64,000 bases of DNA from Phenylobacterium zucineum HLK1 (GTDB taxonomy: Bacteria > Pseudomonadota > Alphaproteobacteria > Caulobacterales > Caulobacteraceae), in the NCBI RefSeq assembly GCF_000017265.1, contig NC_011144.1:744001-808000 (forward strand), given 5' to 3'. The notes beneath the pieces were generated by a model. That model worked only from the letters and a program-made list of their open reading frames with translations, did not search any database and was not told the DNA's origin. Below are positions 25,521-32,757 of the stretch, in pieces (within the stretch, counting starts at the first letter, position 1; each line of letters starts with the position of its first letter). A program made the position numbers and the translations under genes.

Positions 25521-26288
25521 ATGCCGATTCGCGAGGCGGACCTGGAACGTGTGCGGGCGCTGCCGTTGTTCGCCGGCTGCTCCCAGGACAGTTTCCGCCG
25601 CCTGACCGCCGGGGCCTTCCTCCAGCGCTTTCCCGCGGGCACCACCCTGCTGCTCGAGGGCGACCAGGTGGACTTCCTCTATGTGCTCCTCGACGGCCTC
25701 GTCGAGCTGGAGGGCACATGGAACGACAAGGAGACCACCCTGGCCGTGCTCCGGCCGGTCTCCACCTTCATCCTGGCGGCGGTGGTGCTGGACGCCGATG
25801 CGCTGATGAGCGCGCGGACGCTGGAGCGGTCCGACATCCTCATGCTGTCGGGCGAGGCCTTGCGGCGCGGGATGCGGGAGGATCCGGTGTTCGGCCTCGC
25901 CGTCGCCCAGGAACTGTCCGGCTGCTACCGCGGCCTCGTGCGCGCGCTGAAGAACCAGAAGCTGCGGGGCGGGCTGGAGCGGCTCGCCAACTACCTGATC
26001 ACCCAGCGCCTGCGCCAGGGCGGGGAGCCGACCTTCACCCTGCCGCACGAGAAGCGGGTGCTGGCCTCGCTCCTGGGCATGACGCCCGAGAACCTGTCGC
26101 GCGCCTTCGCCGCCCTCGGCGACTACGGGGTGGAGGTGCAGGGGGCCCAGGTCACCATCGGCCGCCCCGTGGTGCTGGAGCGTCTGGCCAAGCCCAACCC
26201 CCTGATCGACAACCACCAGCCCGTCACGCCCGGCCCTACCGGCAAGGCGCAGCGCGAGCGCTGGCCGGCCCCCGAACGCGCCGCCTAA
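25521..26288 (+). CDS. Crp/Fnr-family regulator, NnrR/DNR-FixK-like
   Basis: A 255-residue regulator with an N-terminal cyclic-nucleotide-type effector domain (about 15-125), a dimer helix and a C-terminal HTH. The recognition helix reads GMTPENLSRAFAAL, with E190, S193 and R194 at the positions that contact TTGA in FNR. Only two cysteines (C20, C135) are present, so a four-Cys oxygen-labile Fe-S cluster as in FNR is unlikely; NO sensing (NnrR/DNR) or indirect control (FixK) is more plausible. The CRP cAMP-pocket pattern is absent. It is divergent from the hemerythrin-mobA operon, with three TTGA-type boxes between them. Confidence 0.9.
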   Translation: MPIREADLERVRALPLFAGCSQDSFRRLTAGAFLQRFPAGTTLLLEGDQVDFLYVLLDGLVELEGTWNDKETTLAVLRPVSTFILAAVVLDADALMSARTLERSDILMLSGEALRRGMREDPVFGLAVAQELSGCYRGLVRALKNQKLRGGLERLANYLITQRLRQGGEPTFTLPHEKRVLASLLGMTPENLSRAFAALGDYGVEVQGAQVTIGRPVVLERLAKPNPLIDNHQPVTPGPTGKAQRERWPAPERAA

Positions 26289-26325
26289 GAGGCGATCGCG
26301 CCGGGGTCCTTGAGCGGGTCGTCGA

Positions 26326-28581
26326 TCAGAAGAACCTGAACGTGCCCTCGATCGCGATGGAGCGGTACTCGTCCATCCAGTTGATCGAGCGGCTGGTCGT
26401 GGTGATCGGCGCCGGCAGGCGGATCGCCTGGCCCACGGTCTTCTCGTCGGTGAGGTTGCGGCCCACGAGGGCCACGTTCCAGCGGCCGTCGACCGGCCCC
26501 ACCTGGATCCGCGCGTCCCACTTGGTCCAGCCGTCCTGCACGCCCCAGATGGGCGAGTAGCCGTCGGCGATGAAGTACTTGCTGCGGAACAGCGCCGTCA
26601 GGCTGCTGGTGACCCGCAGGTCGCCGCCCAGGTCGAGGGTGTGGCGCACGCCCGCATTGCCGCTCCACTTCGGCGCGAAGAGCAGCGGCTGGCCGGCGAT
26701 GTTGTGGTTCGCCAGGCTGGCGGGGTCGGCGGAATTGCACTGCGCGACCGTCTCGAACGCCAGGCAGGGCGCGCCCGGATAGTCGTCGAACTTGGCGTCG
26801 AGATAGGCCAGGCCCAGCGAGACCTGCAGGTTATCGACGGGCAGCCACTGCACGTCGAGTTCCACCCCTTCCGAGCTCGCCTTGGCGGCGTTGCGGGTGA
26901 AGAAGGTCCGCACGTCGGGATCGTAGGTGGACTGCTGCAGGTCCTCGAACTTCATGTGGAAGATCGCGGCGTTGACCGTCAGCCGCCCGTCCAGCCAGGT
27001 GGACTTCACCCCGGCCTCGTAGTTCGTCGACCGCTCGGGCCGGAACTGGAACGAGGCGTCCGTCGTCGTCGAGGTGTTGCTGACGAAGCCGCCCGACTTG
27101 GACCCCCGCGCCAGGGTGGCGTACAGCATAACCCGCTCGGCCGCGTCGAACTGCACGGTGACCGACGGGTCGGTGTAGTCCTCCTCCAGCTTGCCGTAGG
27201 CGGCGCCCTGGGCGTTCAGCCGCGACCCGCTCACCAGCCGGCTCTTGAAGTCGCCCTTCTTGTTGGTCTGCGACCAGCGCAGGCTGCCCACGACCCGCAG
27301 CGCGTCGGTGGCGTGGAAGGTCGCCTGGCCGAACGCCGAATAGGTGCGGCCGATCTGGTAGAAGTCGTTCCGGTGCGAGCCCGTGATCGTCCCCGCGACC
27401 CGCTCGTAGTAGGTCGTGTTGATCAGGTGGTAGTCGGAATAGTCGTAGTAGAGGCCCAGGATGTACTCGAGCCGCCGGCCGGTCGGCGAGGCGATCCGCA
27501 GCTCCTGGGAATACTGCTCGAAGTCCTCGGGGAAGCCGTTGGCGAACAGCGCGTTGCCGCCGTTGGGCTGCACCGTGCGGTCCGGGTTGAACTCGTCGAA
27601 GGCGGTCAGCCGGTTCGTCCGGAAGGCGGAATAGCCGGTCACCGAGGTCAGGGTGTGCTCGCCCAGCCGGTAGTTGGCGGTCGCCGCCAGGTTCCAGCTG
27701 GTGATGCCGCTGCCGTCCGACAGCGGCGCCGGCCCGTAGGGGTCCGAGACGTAGTGGGTGTCGGTGAAGCGCGTCGGGCCGGTCAGCGAGCCGGAGTGGG
27801 TGACGCCGCCGTCCAGGTCGTGCTTGCCGTACTCGGCCTTGGCCGTCAGGTCGAAATCCGCGTTCGGCCGCCAGGCGACCGTCAGCCGGGCGAGGGTCTG
27901 CTGCAGCTGCGGGTCGTCCCGGCCCGTGGCCAGGTTCTTCAGGAAGCCGTCCTGGTCGACGACCTTGACGGCCAGGCGCGCGCCGAGGGTGTCGCTGATC
28001 GGGCCCGACACGAAGGCCGAGCCTTCCCAGCCGTCACGGTCGAAGTTGTAGGCCGCGGTCGCCGAGCCCTGCAGCTCGTTGGTGGGGCCGGCCGAGACCA
28101 GGCTGATCGCGCCGGCGGCGGTGTTCTTGCCGAACAGCGCCCCCTGCGGCCCGCGGAGCACCTCCATCCGCTCCAGGTCGAAGAAGGGCGCGGTGAACTG
28201 GGCGCTGCGGCCGCCGTAGATGCCGTCCAGATAGACGCTGACCTCCTGGTCGAACGCCACGTTGTTGGGCCCCGAGCCGAACCCGCGGATGTAGACGATC
28301 GGATTCACGCCGCTGTTCAGGATGGCGAGGTTCGGGATGTAGCCCTGCAGCGACCGCAGGTCGGTGATCTGCATGTCCTGGATGCGCTGGCCCGAGATCA
28401 CGCTGATCGAGACCGGCACGTCCTGCAGGCTCTGCTCGCGCTTCTGGGCGGTGACGATCACCTCCTCGAGCGCGGCGGGCTGCTCCGCCGCGGCGGCGAC
28501 CGAGGTTGCGCCGGCGGTGGCCAGCAGCACGGTGGCGATCAGGCGCGATCCGGTAATGGAGTCGCAGCGACGGCTGGTCAT
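26326..28581 (-). CDS. TonB-dependent outer-membrane receptor
   Basis: Outer-membrane barrel that imports a substrate using TonB energy. From the second of two tandem ATGs (28584/28581, after AGGGGG) it has about 751 residues. It shows a signal peptide (LIATVLLATAGATSVAAAA), a TonB-box region EEVIVTAQKREQSLQDVPVS, a plug with IRGFGSGPNNVAFDQ and LRGPQGALFGKN, and a barrel ending in the aromatic C-terminus EGTFRFF. The substrate is unknown; the neighbouring monooxygenase hints at hydrophobic ketones or terpenoids rather than siderophores, as inference. Confidence 0.93.
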   Translation of the reverse strand: MTSRRCDSITGSRLIATVLLATAGATSVAAAAEQPAALEEVIVTAQKREQSLQDVPVSISVISGQRIQDMQITDLRSLQGYIPNLAILNSGVNPIVYIRGFGSGPNNVAFDQEVSVYLDGIYGGRSAQFTAPFFDLERMEVLRGPQGALFGKNTAAGAISLVSAGPTNELQGSATAAYNFDRDGWEGSAFVSGPISDTLGARLAVKVVDQDGFLKNLATGRDDPQLQQTLARLTVAWRPNADFDLTAKAEYGKHDLDGGVTHSGSLTGPTRFTDTHYVSDPYGPAPLSDGSGITSWNLAATANYRLGEHTLTSVTGYSAFRTNRLTAFDEFNPDRTVQPNGGNALFANGFPEDFEQYSQELRIASPTGRRLEYILGLYYDYSDYHLINTTYYERVAGTITGSHRNDFYQIGRTYSAFGQATFHATDALRVVGSLRWSQTNKKGDFKSRLVSGSRLNAQGAAYGKLEEDYTDPSVTVQFDAAERVMLYATLARGSKSGGFVSNTSTTTDASFQFRPERSTNYEAGVKSTWLDGRLTVNAAIFHMKFEDLQQSTYDPDVRTFFTRNAAKASSEGVELDVQWLPVDNLQVSLGLAYLDAKFDDYPGAPCLAFETVAQCNSADPASLANHNIAGQPLLFAPKWSGNAGVRHTLDLGGDLRVTSSLTALFRSKYFIADGYSPIWGVQDGWTKWDARIQVGPVDGRWNVALVGRNLTDEKTVGQAIRLPAPITTTSRSINWMDEYRSIAIEGTFRFF

Positions 28582-28847
28582 CATTTCCCCCTGGTGTTCG
28601 CGACATCTGCGGTGTCGCCGTTGAGCCTCGATCCGAGCCTCCCCCGAGGCGGTCGCATCTCCGCATTGCGAGACAATTGCAGAATTGCATTCACATGGCA
28701 ATCGTCTCTCTGAGCCTCGTGACGGCGGCGCGCGGCCAGGCTGGCGGTCAAAACACTGTAAAAACAGCGCTTCAGACGGCTAATCGCGGCGCGCCAAAGA
28801 CCCGCCCGCGCTCACGTGTCGGTCAGTCGATTGCATGCATGTCTGGC

Positions 28848-28865
28848 TGAGATCCGGCGATCTCA
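28848..28865 (-). terminator. Hairpin after the monooxygenase gene
   Basis: TGAGATC-CGGC-GATCTCA, a perfect 7-bp stem with a 4-base loop, 18 bases past the minus-strand stop. No T-run follows, so terminator strength is doubtful. The rest of 28600-28880 holds the receptor's upstream region, including a TGCATGCA motif at 28832-28839. Confidence 0.4.
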
Positions 28866-28883
28866 CCCAAGAGATTCGAGTCC

Positions 28884-30446
28884 TCAGCCCTTGCGGGCGA
28901 AGGCGTAGCTCGACAGGCGGAAGGTCTGCTGCTCCAGCCACGAGGCGAGGCTGTTGCGCGGGCGCAGGCCGCCGCGCGGCGCCTTGAGCGTGTCGGCGGG
29001 CAGGGCGCCCGCGCACTGCCCGTGCAGGAAGATGTTCCGCGTGCTGAGGCGGGTCATCAGCTCCTGGTCGCGAGCCTGCGCCTCGGGCGTCACCTCCACA
29101 TAGTTGGCCCTGCGGGCGCGGGCGGCCCGCATCACCCGGGCGATGTGGAAGGCCGAGGCCTCCATCATCCGGATGAAGGACAGGCTGTTCACGCTGTAGG
29201 GGCCGAACGTGAGGAAGAGGTTGGGGAAGCCGGTGATCGAGACGCCCTTGAAGGCCTGCCGGCCCTGCGCGTCCCAGAAATCCTCGAGCTCCTGGCCGCC
29301 CTTTCCGAAGATGGGGATCGTCGGCTGGGTGTGCCGCTCGCCGCGCCGGAAGCCGGTCGCGAGGATGATCGCGTCGATCTTCCGCTCCTCGCCGTCGGCC
29401 GTGACGATCGAGTCCTCCGTCACCCGCGCGATGCGGTCGGTGACGAGGCGCACGTTCGGCCGCCGGAAGGCCTTGTAGTACTTGTTGCTCCAGGTGGGGC
29501 GGCGGCAGCCGAAGTCGAAGGTGGGGATCATCTTCGCCTGCAGCTCCGGATCGGGAAGCTCGCGGCGGATGTGCTCCACGCACACCCTCTCCAGGCGCTT
29601 GGCCAGCCAGCGGAAGCGCGGATGGTCGATCAGGATGCCGTACAGCGGGATGTCGATGACAAGGAAGGCGAGCTGCCGCAGCAGGTAGGCGAAGCCCGGC
29701 ACGTGCTTCAGCGCCCACTTCATGCGCGGGCTGAGCGGCTTGTCCGGCTTGGGCAGCACCCAGGTGGGCGTGCGCTGGTAGACGTCGAGCCGGTCGACCA
29801 CCTCGGCCACCTCCGGGATGATCTGCACGCCCGTGGCGCCGTTGCCGATCACCGCCGCGGTCTTGCTCCGCAAGTCGTAGCTGTGATCCCAGGCCGTGGA
29901 GTGGAAGACCTTGCCGCGAAAGCGCTCGACGCCTTCGATATCCGGCAGGTTCGGCGTCGAGAAGAGCCCCGTGGCGACCGTCAGGTAGCGGGAAACGAAC
30001 CGCCGGCCGTCCGCGAGCTCGGTGATCCACACGTTGGCGGCGGCGTCATAGCGGCAGGCGCTGACCAGGCTGTCGCAGCGGATCTTCCCGGTCAGCCCGT
30101 GCTTGTCCGCGATCATCCGGCAGTAGGAGAACAGCTCCGACTGCGGCGCGTAGAAGGTCGACCAGTCGAACAGCGGCGCGAAGGAGAACGAGTAGTAGAT
30201 GGTGGGCAGATCCACCGTGCAGCCGGGATAGGTGTTGTCCCGCCAGGTGCCGCCCAGGGTGTGCGAGCGCTCCAGGAGGAGGACGTCGTCGATCCCGCTC
30301 TTCTGCAGATAGACCGCGGTGGCCAGGCCCGAGAGCCCGGCGCCGACGATCAGGACCTCGCAGTCCAGTTGCGGATCGGCCCGTGCGGGCGCCGGATCGC
30401 CGCGTCCCGCCGCCGCTTCGGTCGCCCGCTCGCGCACCTCAGACAT
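28884..30446 (-). CDS. FAD/NADPH-dependent monooxygenase (Baeyer-Villiger type)
   Basis: Class B flavoprotein monooxygenase expected to insert oxygen into a ketone (or oxidise a heteroatom). In 520 residues: FAD-binding VLIVGAGLSGLATAVYLQ, GGTWRDNTYPGCTVD, the Baeyer-Villiger fingerprint FRGKVFHSTAWDH, NADPH-binding AAVIGNGATGVQI, and the late ATGFRRGE motif. The ATG at 30446 is chosen because conserved sequence begins about 28 residues later. An in-frame ATG at 30545 would add an Arg-rich, non-conserved segment. The TonB receptor gene lies about 300 bases downstream on the same strand. Confidence 0.9.
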   Translation of the reverse strand: MSEVRERATEAAAGRGDPAPARADPQLDCEVLIVGAGLSGLATAVYLQKSGIDDVLLLERSHTLGGTWRDNTYPGCTVDLPTIYYSFSFAPLFDWSTFYAPQSELFSYCRMIADKHGLTGKIRCDSLVSACRYDAAANVWITELADGRRFVSRYLTVATGLFSTPNLPDIEGVERFRGKVFHSTAWDHSYDLRSKTAAVIGNGATGVQIIPEVAEVVDRLDVYQRTPTWVLPKPDKPLSPRMKWALKHVPGFAYLLRQLAFLVIDIPLYGILIDHPRFRWLAKRLERVCVEHIRRELPDPELQAKMIPTFDFGCRRPTWSNKYYKAFRRPNVRLVTDRIARVTEDSIVTADGEERKIDAIILATGFRRGERHTQPTIPIFGKGGQELEDFWDAQGRQAFKGVSITGFPNLFLTFGPYSVNSLSFIRMMEASAFHIARVMRAARARRANYVEVTPEAQARDQELMTRLSTRNIFLHGQCAGALPADTLKAPRGGLRPRNSLASWLEQQTFRLSSYAFARKG

Positions 30447-30635
30447 GGGCGACCGCCGCCTGCTGGCGGCCGTCGCGGGCTTCCGCCCGTCCGCAGCCCG
30501 TCTCCCGCCCGGCGAGGACACCTGCCATCCGCCCCTCCCGTTCACCGCGGCGCCCGCGCGCCGCCTGCCGCCGCTTCTTCGCGCCGCCGTGCGGGCGGCC
30601 GTCCCCGTGCTAGCTCAAAGCCGGCCCGTCCGCAA

Positions 30636-30651
30636 ATATTGGATGCAATAT
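30636..30651. promoter_or_regulatory. AT-rich inverted repeat upstream of the monooxygenase
   Basis: ATATTG-GATG-CAATAT, a perfect 6+4+6 inverted repeat in an otherwise GC-rich intergenic stretch (30447-30764); looks like a regulator operator. A TGCATGCA motif follows at 30725-30732. Confidence 0.4.
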
Positions 30652-30764
30652 GGCTGCCTTCGAAGCCGAACGCCGGAGGCGTCGCAGCGATTCTAGCCCC
30701 TGGACGGCGCCGGCGCAGTGTTAATGCATGCACTTGCTGTTCGGCCTGCGCCAGACAATCCGCG

Positions 30765-30841
30765 TGGCGGCCCGGGAGGGACTCGAACCCCCGACCTTGG
30801 CTTTAGGAAAGCCCTGCTCTATCCGGCTGAGCTACCGGGCC
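30765..30841 (-). tRNA. tRNA-Arg (anticodon CCT)
   Basis: Reading the minus strand, the acceptor stem GGCCCGG pairs with CCGGGCC, followed by discriminator G and an encoded CCA. The D-arm (GCTCAGCCGGATAGAGC), the anticodon loop TTCCTAA with anticodon CCT, and a T-arm GGGGGTTCGAGTCCCTC are all present. The total is 77 bases with CCA. The top pair of the anticodon stem is G-A, leaving four standard pairs. Confidence 0.95.
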
Positions 30842-30912
30842 GCACGCGGGGCGGGTCTTAAGCCATGCGGGGCGGGGCGCCTAGAGCGTCGGGCGGCCAG
30901 GCCGCGGGAGCG

Positions 30913-31053
30913 TCAGGCGGCGAGGATCAGCAGGCCCGCGACGCCGATCAGCGCGAGCACGATCACGACGATGAGGGTGGTCTTCTCGATCCCGCGGGTC
31001 TGGCTGCGGGGTTCGGCCGTTTCGTCCTCGCGGCGTCCGTCGACCTTGGCCAT
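30913..31053 (-). CDS. Small single-helix membrane protein
   Basis: A 46-residue protein with a charged N-terminus (MAKVDGRREDETAEP) and one hydrophobic C-terminal helix (TTLIVVIVLALIGVAGLLIL). The ribosome-binding site GGGAGG precedes the ATG at 31053 by eight bases. Function unknown; it lies between the tRNA and carD. Confidence 0.65.
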   Translation of the reverse strand: MAKVDGRREDETAEPRSQTRGIEKTTLIVVIVLALIGVAGLLILAA

Positions 31054-31116
31054 GGCGGGTCCTCCCTGACGTCCCGCCAGGAAAACCGCCGCCGCGCCGC
31101 GACGTTCCGTACAGAC

Positions 31117-31145
31117 GAAAACGCCCGGCGCTGGGGCCGGGCGTC
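31117..31145 (-). terminator. Rho-independent terminator of carD
   Basis: On the minus strand GACGCCCGGC, a short loop, and GCCGGGCG form a stem (9 perfect pairs, 31121-31144) followed by TTTTCG. It lies 25 bases past the carD stop. Confidence 0.8.
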
Positions 31146-31169
31146 TCGGGTCGGTTCGCCAGGCTCGGC

Positions 31170-31685
31170 TCAGGCCGCGGCGGCGGTGGCCTTCACCAGC
31201 GACTTGTTCAGCATGGCGATGGCGGCTTCGCGGTCGATCCGCTCGATGGCGGCGACTTCCCGGGCCATCCGGTCGAGGGCGCTCTCGTAGAGCTGGCGCT
31301 CGGAGTAGGACTGCTCGGGCTGGTTCTCGGCGCGGTGCAGGTCGCGCACCACTTCGGCGATCGAGATCAGGTCGCCCGAGTTGATCTTGGCCTCGTACTC
31401 CTGGGCGCGGCGCGACCACATGGTGCGCTTCACCCGGGCGCGGCCCTTCAGGGTGGTGAGGGCCTTGGACACCAGGCCCGTGTCGGCCAGCGGGCGCAGG
31501 CCCGCGGTCTTCGCCTTGGCGGTCGGCACGCGCAGCGTCATCTTCTCGTGGTCGAAGGTGATGACGTAGACCTCAAGCTTCAGACCGGCGACTTCCTGGG
31601 TTTCGATCCCCTGCACCTGGCCCACGCCGTGGGCCGGGTAGACGACGTGATCGCCAACCGAGAAATCGTGACCGTTCTTGCTCAT
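31170..31685 (-). CDS. carD: CarD/CdnL-family transcriptional regulator
   Basis: RNA-polymerase-binding regulator that stabilises open promoter complexes, notably at rRNA and growth genes. It has 171 residues, the usual length. The N-terminal RNAP-interaction domain (about 1-65) contains FSVGDHVVYPAHGVGQVQGI. The C-terminal helical DNA-contact domain contains KRTMWSRRAQEYEAKINSG with the conserved Trp, and RQLYESALDRMAREVA. A GAGAGG ribosome-binding site precedes the ATG. The 296 bases upstream to fdxA hold its promoter region, which I could not assign precisely. Confidence 0.95.
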   Translation of the reverse strand: MSKNGHDFSVGDHVVYPAHGVGQVQGIETQEVAGLKLEVYVITFDHEKMTLRVPTAKAKTAGLRPLADTGLVSKALTTLKGRARVKRTMWSRRAQEYEAKINSGDLISIAEVVRDLHRAENQPEQSYSERQLYESALDRMAREVAAIERIDREAAIAMLNKSLVKATAAAA

Positions 31686-31981
31686 CGAGAAATCCTCTCA
31701 AAAACTGTCCGGGGCGTGAAGCCGGATCACCGACGCAGGCGACCGCCGAGCGAAAAACCACCCTGTCCGCGAAAGGGCCGCGGCGGCTTCGTCACTCTGG
31801 AGCGGAAGTAGACCTCTTAAGACACCCTTCGCCCTTTCGCGGGTCCTGACCGGCGAAGAGCTGTTCCGTGTTGAGACAGGCAGGGTGCAAGGCGCACCGC
31901 CACGTCAGCTGTGACAGTATCACAAAATTCAGCGGAATGAAAGGCTTGCGCCGGCGGGCCCAGGAACCCGCGCCGTAGCGG

Positions 31982-32323
31982 TCAGGAGCCGCGGCCAGGC
32001 TTCTCGGAGAAGTACTTCTCGAACTTGCCGCTCTCGCGCTCGAATTGCTCGGCGTCGGCGGGCGGCGTGCCCTTGACCGTGATGTTCGGCCAGACGCGCG
32101 AGTATTCGGAGTTCACCTTCAGCCACTTGCCGTCGGGATCGTCCTCGGTGTCGGGCTTGATGGCGTCGACCGGGCACTCGGGTTCGCAGACCCCGCAGTC
32201 GATGCATTCGTCCGGGTTGATGACCAGGAAGTTCTCGCCCTCGTAGAAGCAGTCGACGGGGCACACCTCCACGCAGTCCATGAACTTACATTTGATGCAG
32301 GGATCCATCACGATGTAGGTCAT
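31982..32323 (-). CDS. fdxA: 7Fe/8Fe ferredoxin FdxA
   Basis: Small electron carrier with one [3Fe-4S] and one [4Fe-4S] cluster, 113 residues. The N-terminus [17 protein letters not shown] followed by [18 protein letters not shown], and [16 protein letters not shown], are nearly canonical for FdxA. The C-terminal extension ([19 protein letters not shown]) is also typical. ATG 32323 is chosen; an upstream in-frame start at 32392 would add residues without homology. Confidence 0.96.
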   Translation of the reverse strand: MTYIVMDPCIKCKFMDCVEVCPVDCFYEGENFLVINPDECIDCGVCEPECPVDAIKPDTEDDPDGKWLKVNSEYSRVWPNITVKGTPPADAEQFERESGKFEKYFSEKPGRGS

Positions 32324-32425
32324 GGCGTCGCGGTACTCCGGGCTGTCCCCCACGGGCGCGCGGGTTTTCGCGGCGCCGCAGCACGATGTCAATGCGGCGG
32401 GGCGCCAGGATTTCTGGAAGCCGGA

Positions 32426-32464
32426 TCAGGCCCCTCGGTCAGGCCCCTCGGTCAGGCCTGGGGC
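32426..32464. repeat. 13-bp tandem repeat at the 3' end of the S4 gene
   Basis: TCAGGCCCCTCGG occurs twice in tandem (32426-32438, 32439-32451) and a third, diverged copy (TCAGGCC...) begins at 32452 and contains the S4 gene stop. On the minus strand each unit starts a TGA, and the 13-base period puts TGA in all three frames. Confidence 0.7.
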
Positions 32465-32757
32465 AGCGTGTCCGGGTCGGCCGCCAGGGTCGAGTAGAGC
32501 GTGCGCGCTTCGGCTGGCGGGCCCCGGCGCTCTCCCATGGCCTCCACCGTGACCGCGATCAGCCGCCCGCCCAGGGCGAACACCAGCTGGTCGCCCACCT
32601 TCACCGGGCGCGCGGGCTTGTCGAGCCGGGTCTCATGACCAAGACGGGTGAGGCGGACGCGACCCTCGTCCACGAACTTCGCCGCCAGCGAGCGGGTCTT
32701 GAAGAAGCGGGCGCGCCAGAGCCAGACGTCGGCGCGGCAGGCGGTCTCGTCGCTCAT
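32452..32757 (-). CDS. S4-domain RNA-binding protein (Hsp15-like)
   Basis: A 101-residue protein with an S4 RNA-binding domain: CRADVWLWRARFFKTRSLAA, FVDEGRVRLTRLGHETRLDK and VGDQLVFALGGRLIAVTV. Hsp15/HslR-type proteins bind stalled 50S subunits carrying peptidyl-tRNA; this role is inferred from the family. The ATG overlaps the stop of the upstream helicase gene, so the two form an operon. Confidence 0.88.
   Translation of the reverse strand: MSDETACRADVWLWRARFFKTRSLAAKFVDEGRVRLTRLGHETRLDKPARPVKVGDQLVFALGGRLIAVTVEAMGERRGPPAEARTLYSTLAADPDTLPQA

Noticed and set aside
26641..28713. Plus-strand open frame opposite the TonB receptor
   Set aside because: No domain, biased composition; the minus strand encodes a complete receptor with signal peptide, plug and barrel.
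28741..28775. CTGT-AAAA-ACAG sequence near 28757 as a terminator or operator
   Set aside because: Only four base pairs and no gene end or start at the right distance; likely chance in a locally AT-richer stretch.
31910..31924. TGTGA-CAGTA-TCACA near carD as a third CRP site
   Set aside because: The half-sites are separated by five bases instead of six, which would misplace them on the helix; position relative to carD and fdxA is also not convincing.
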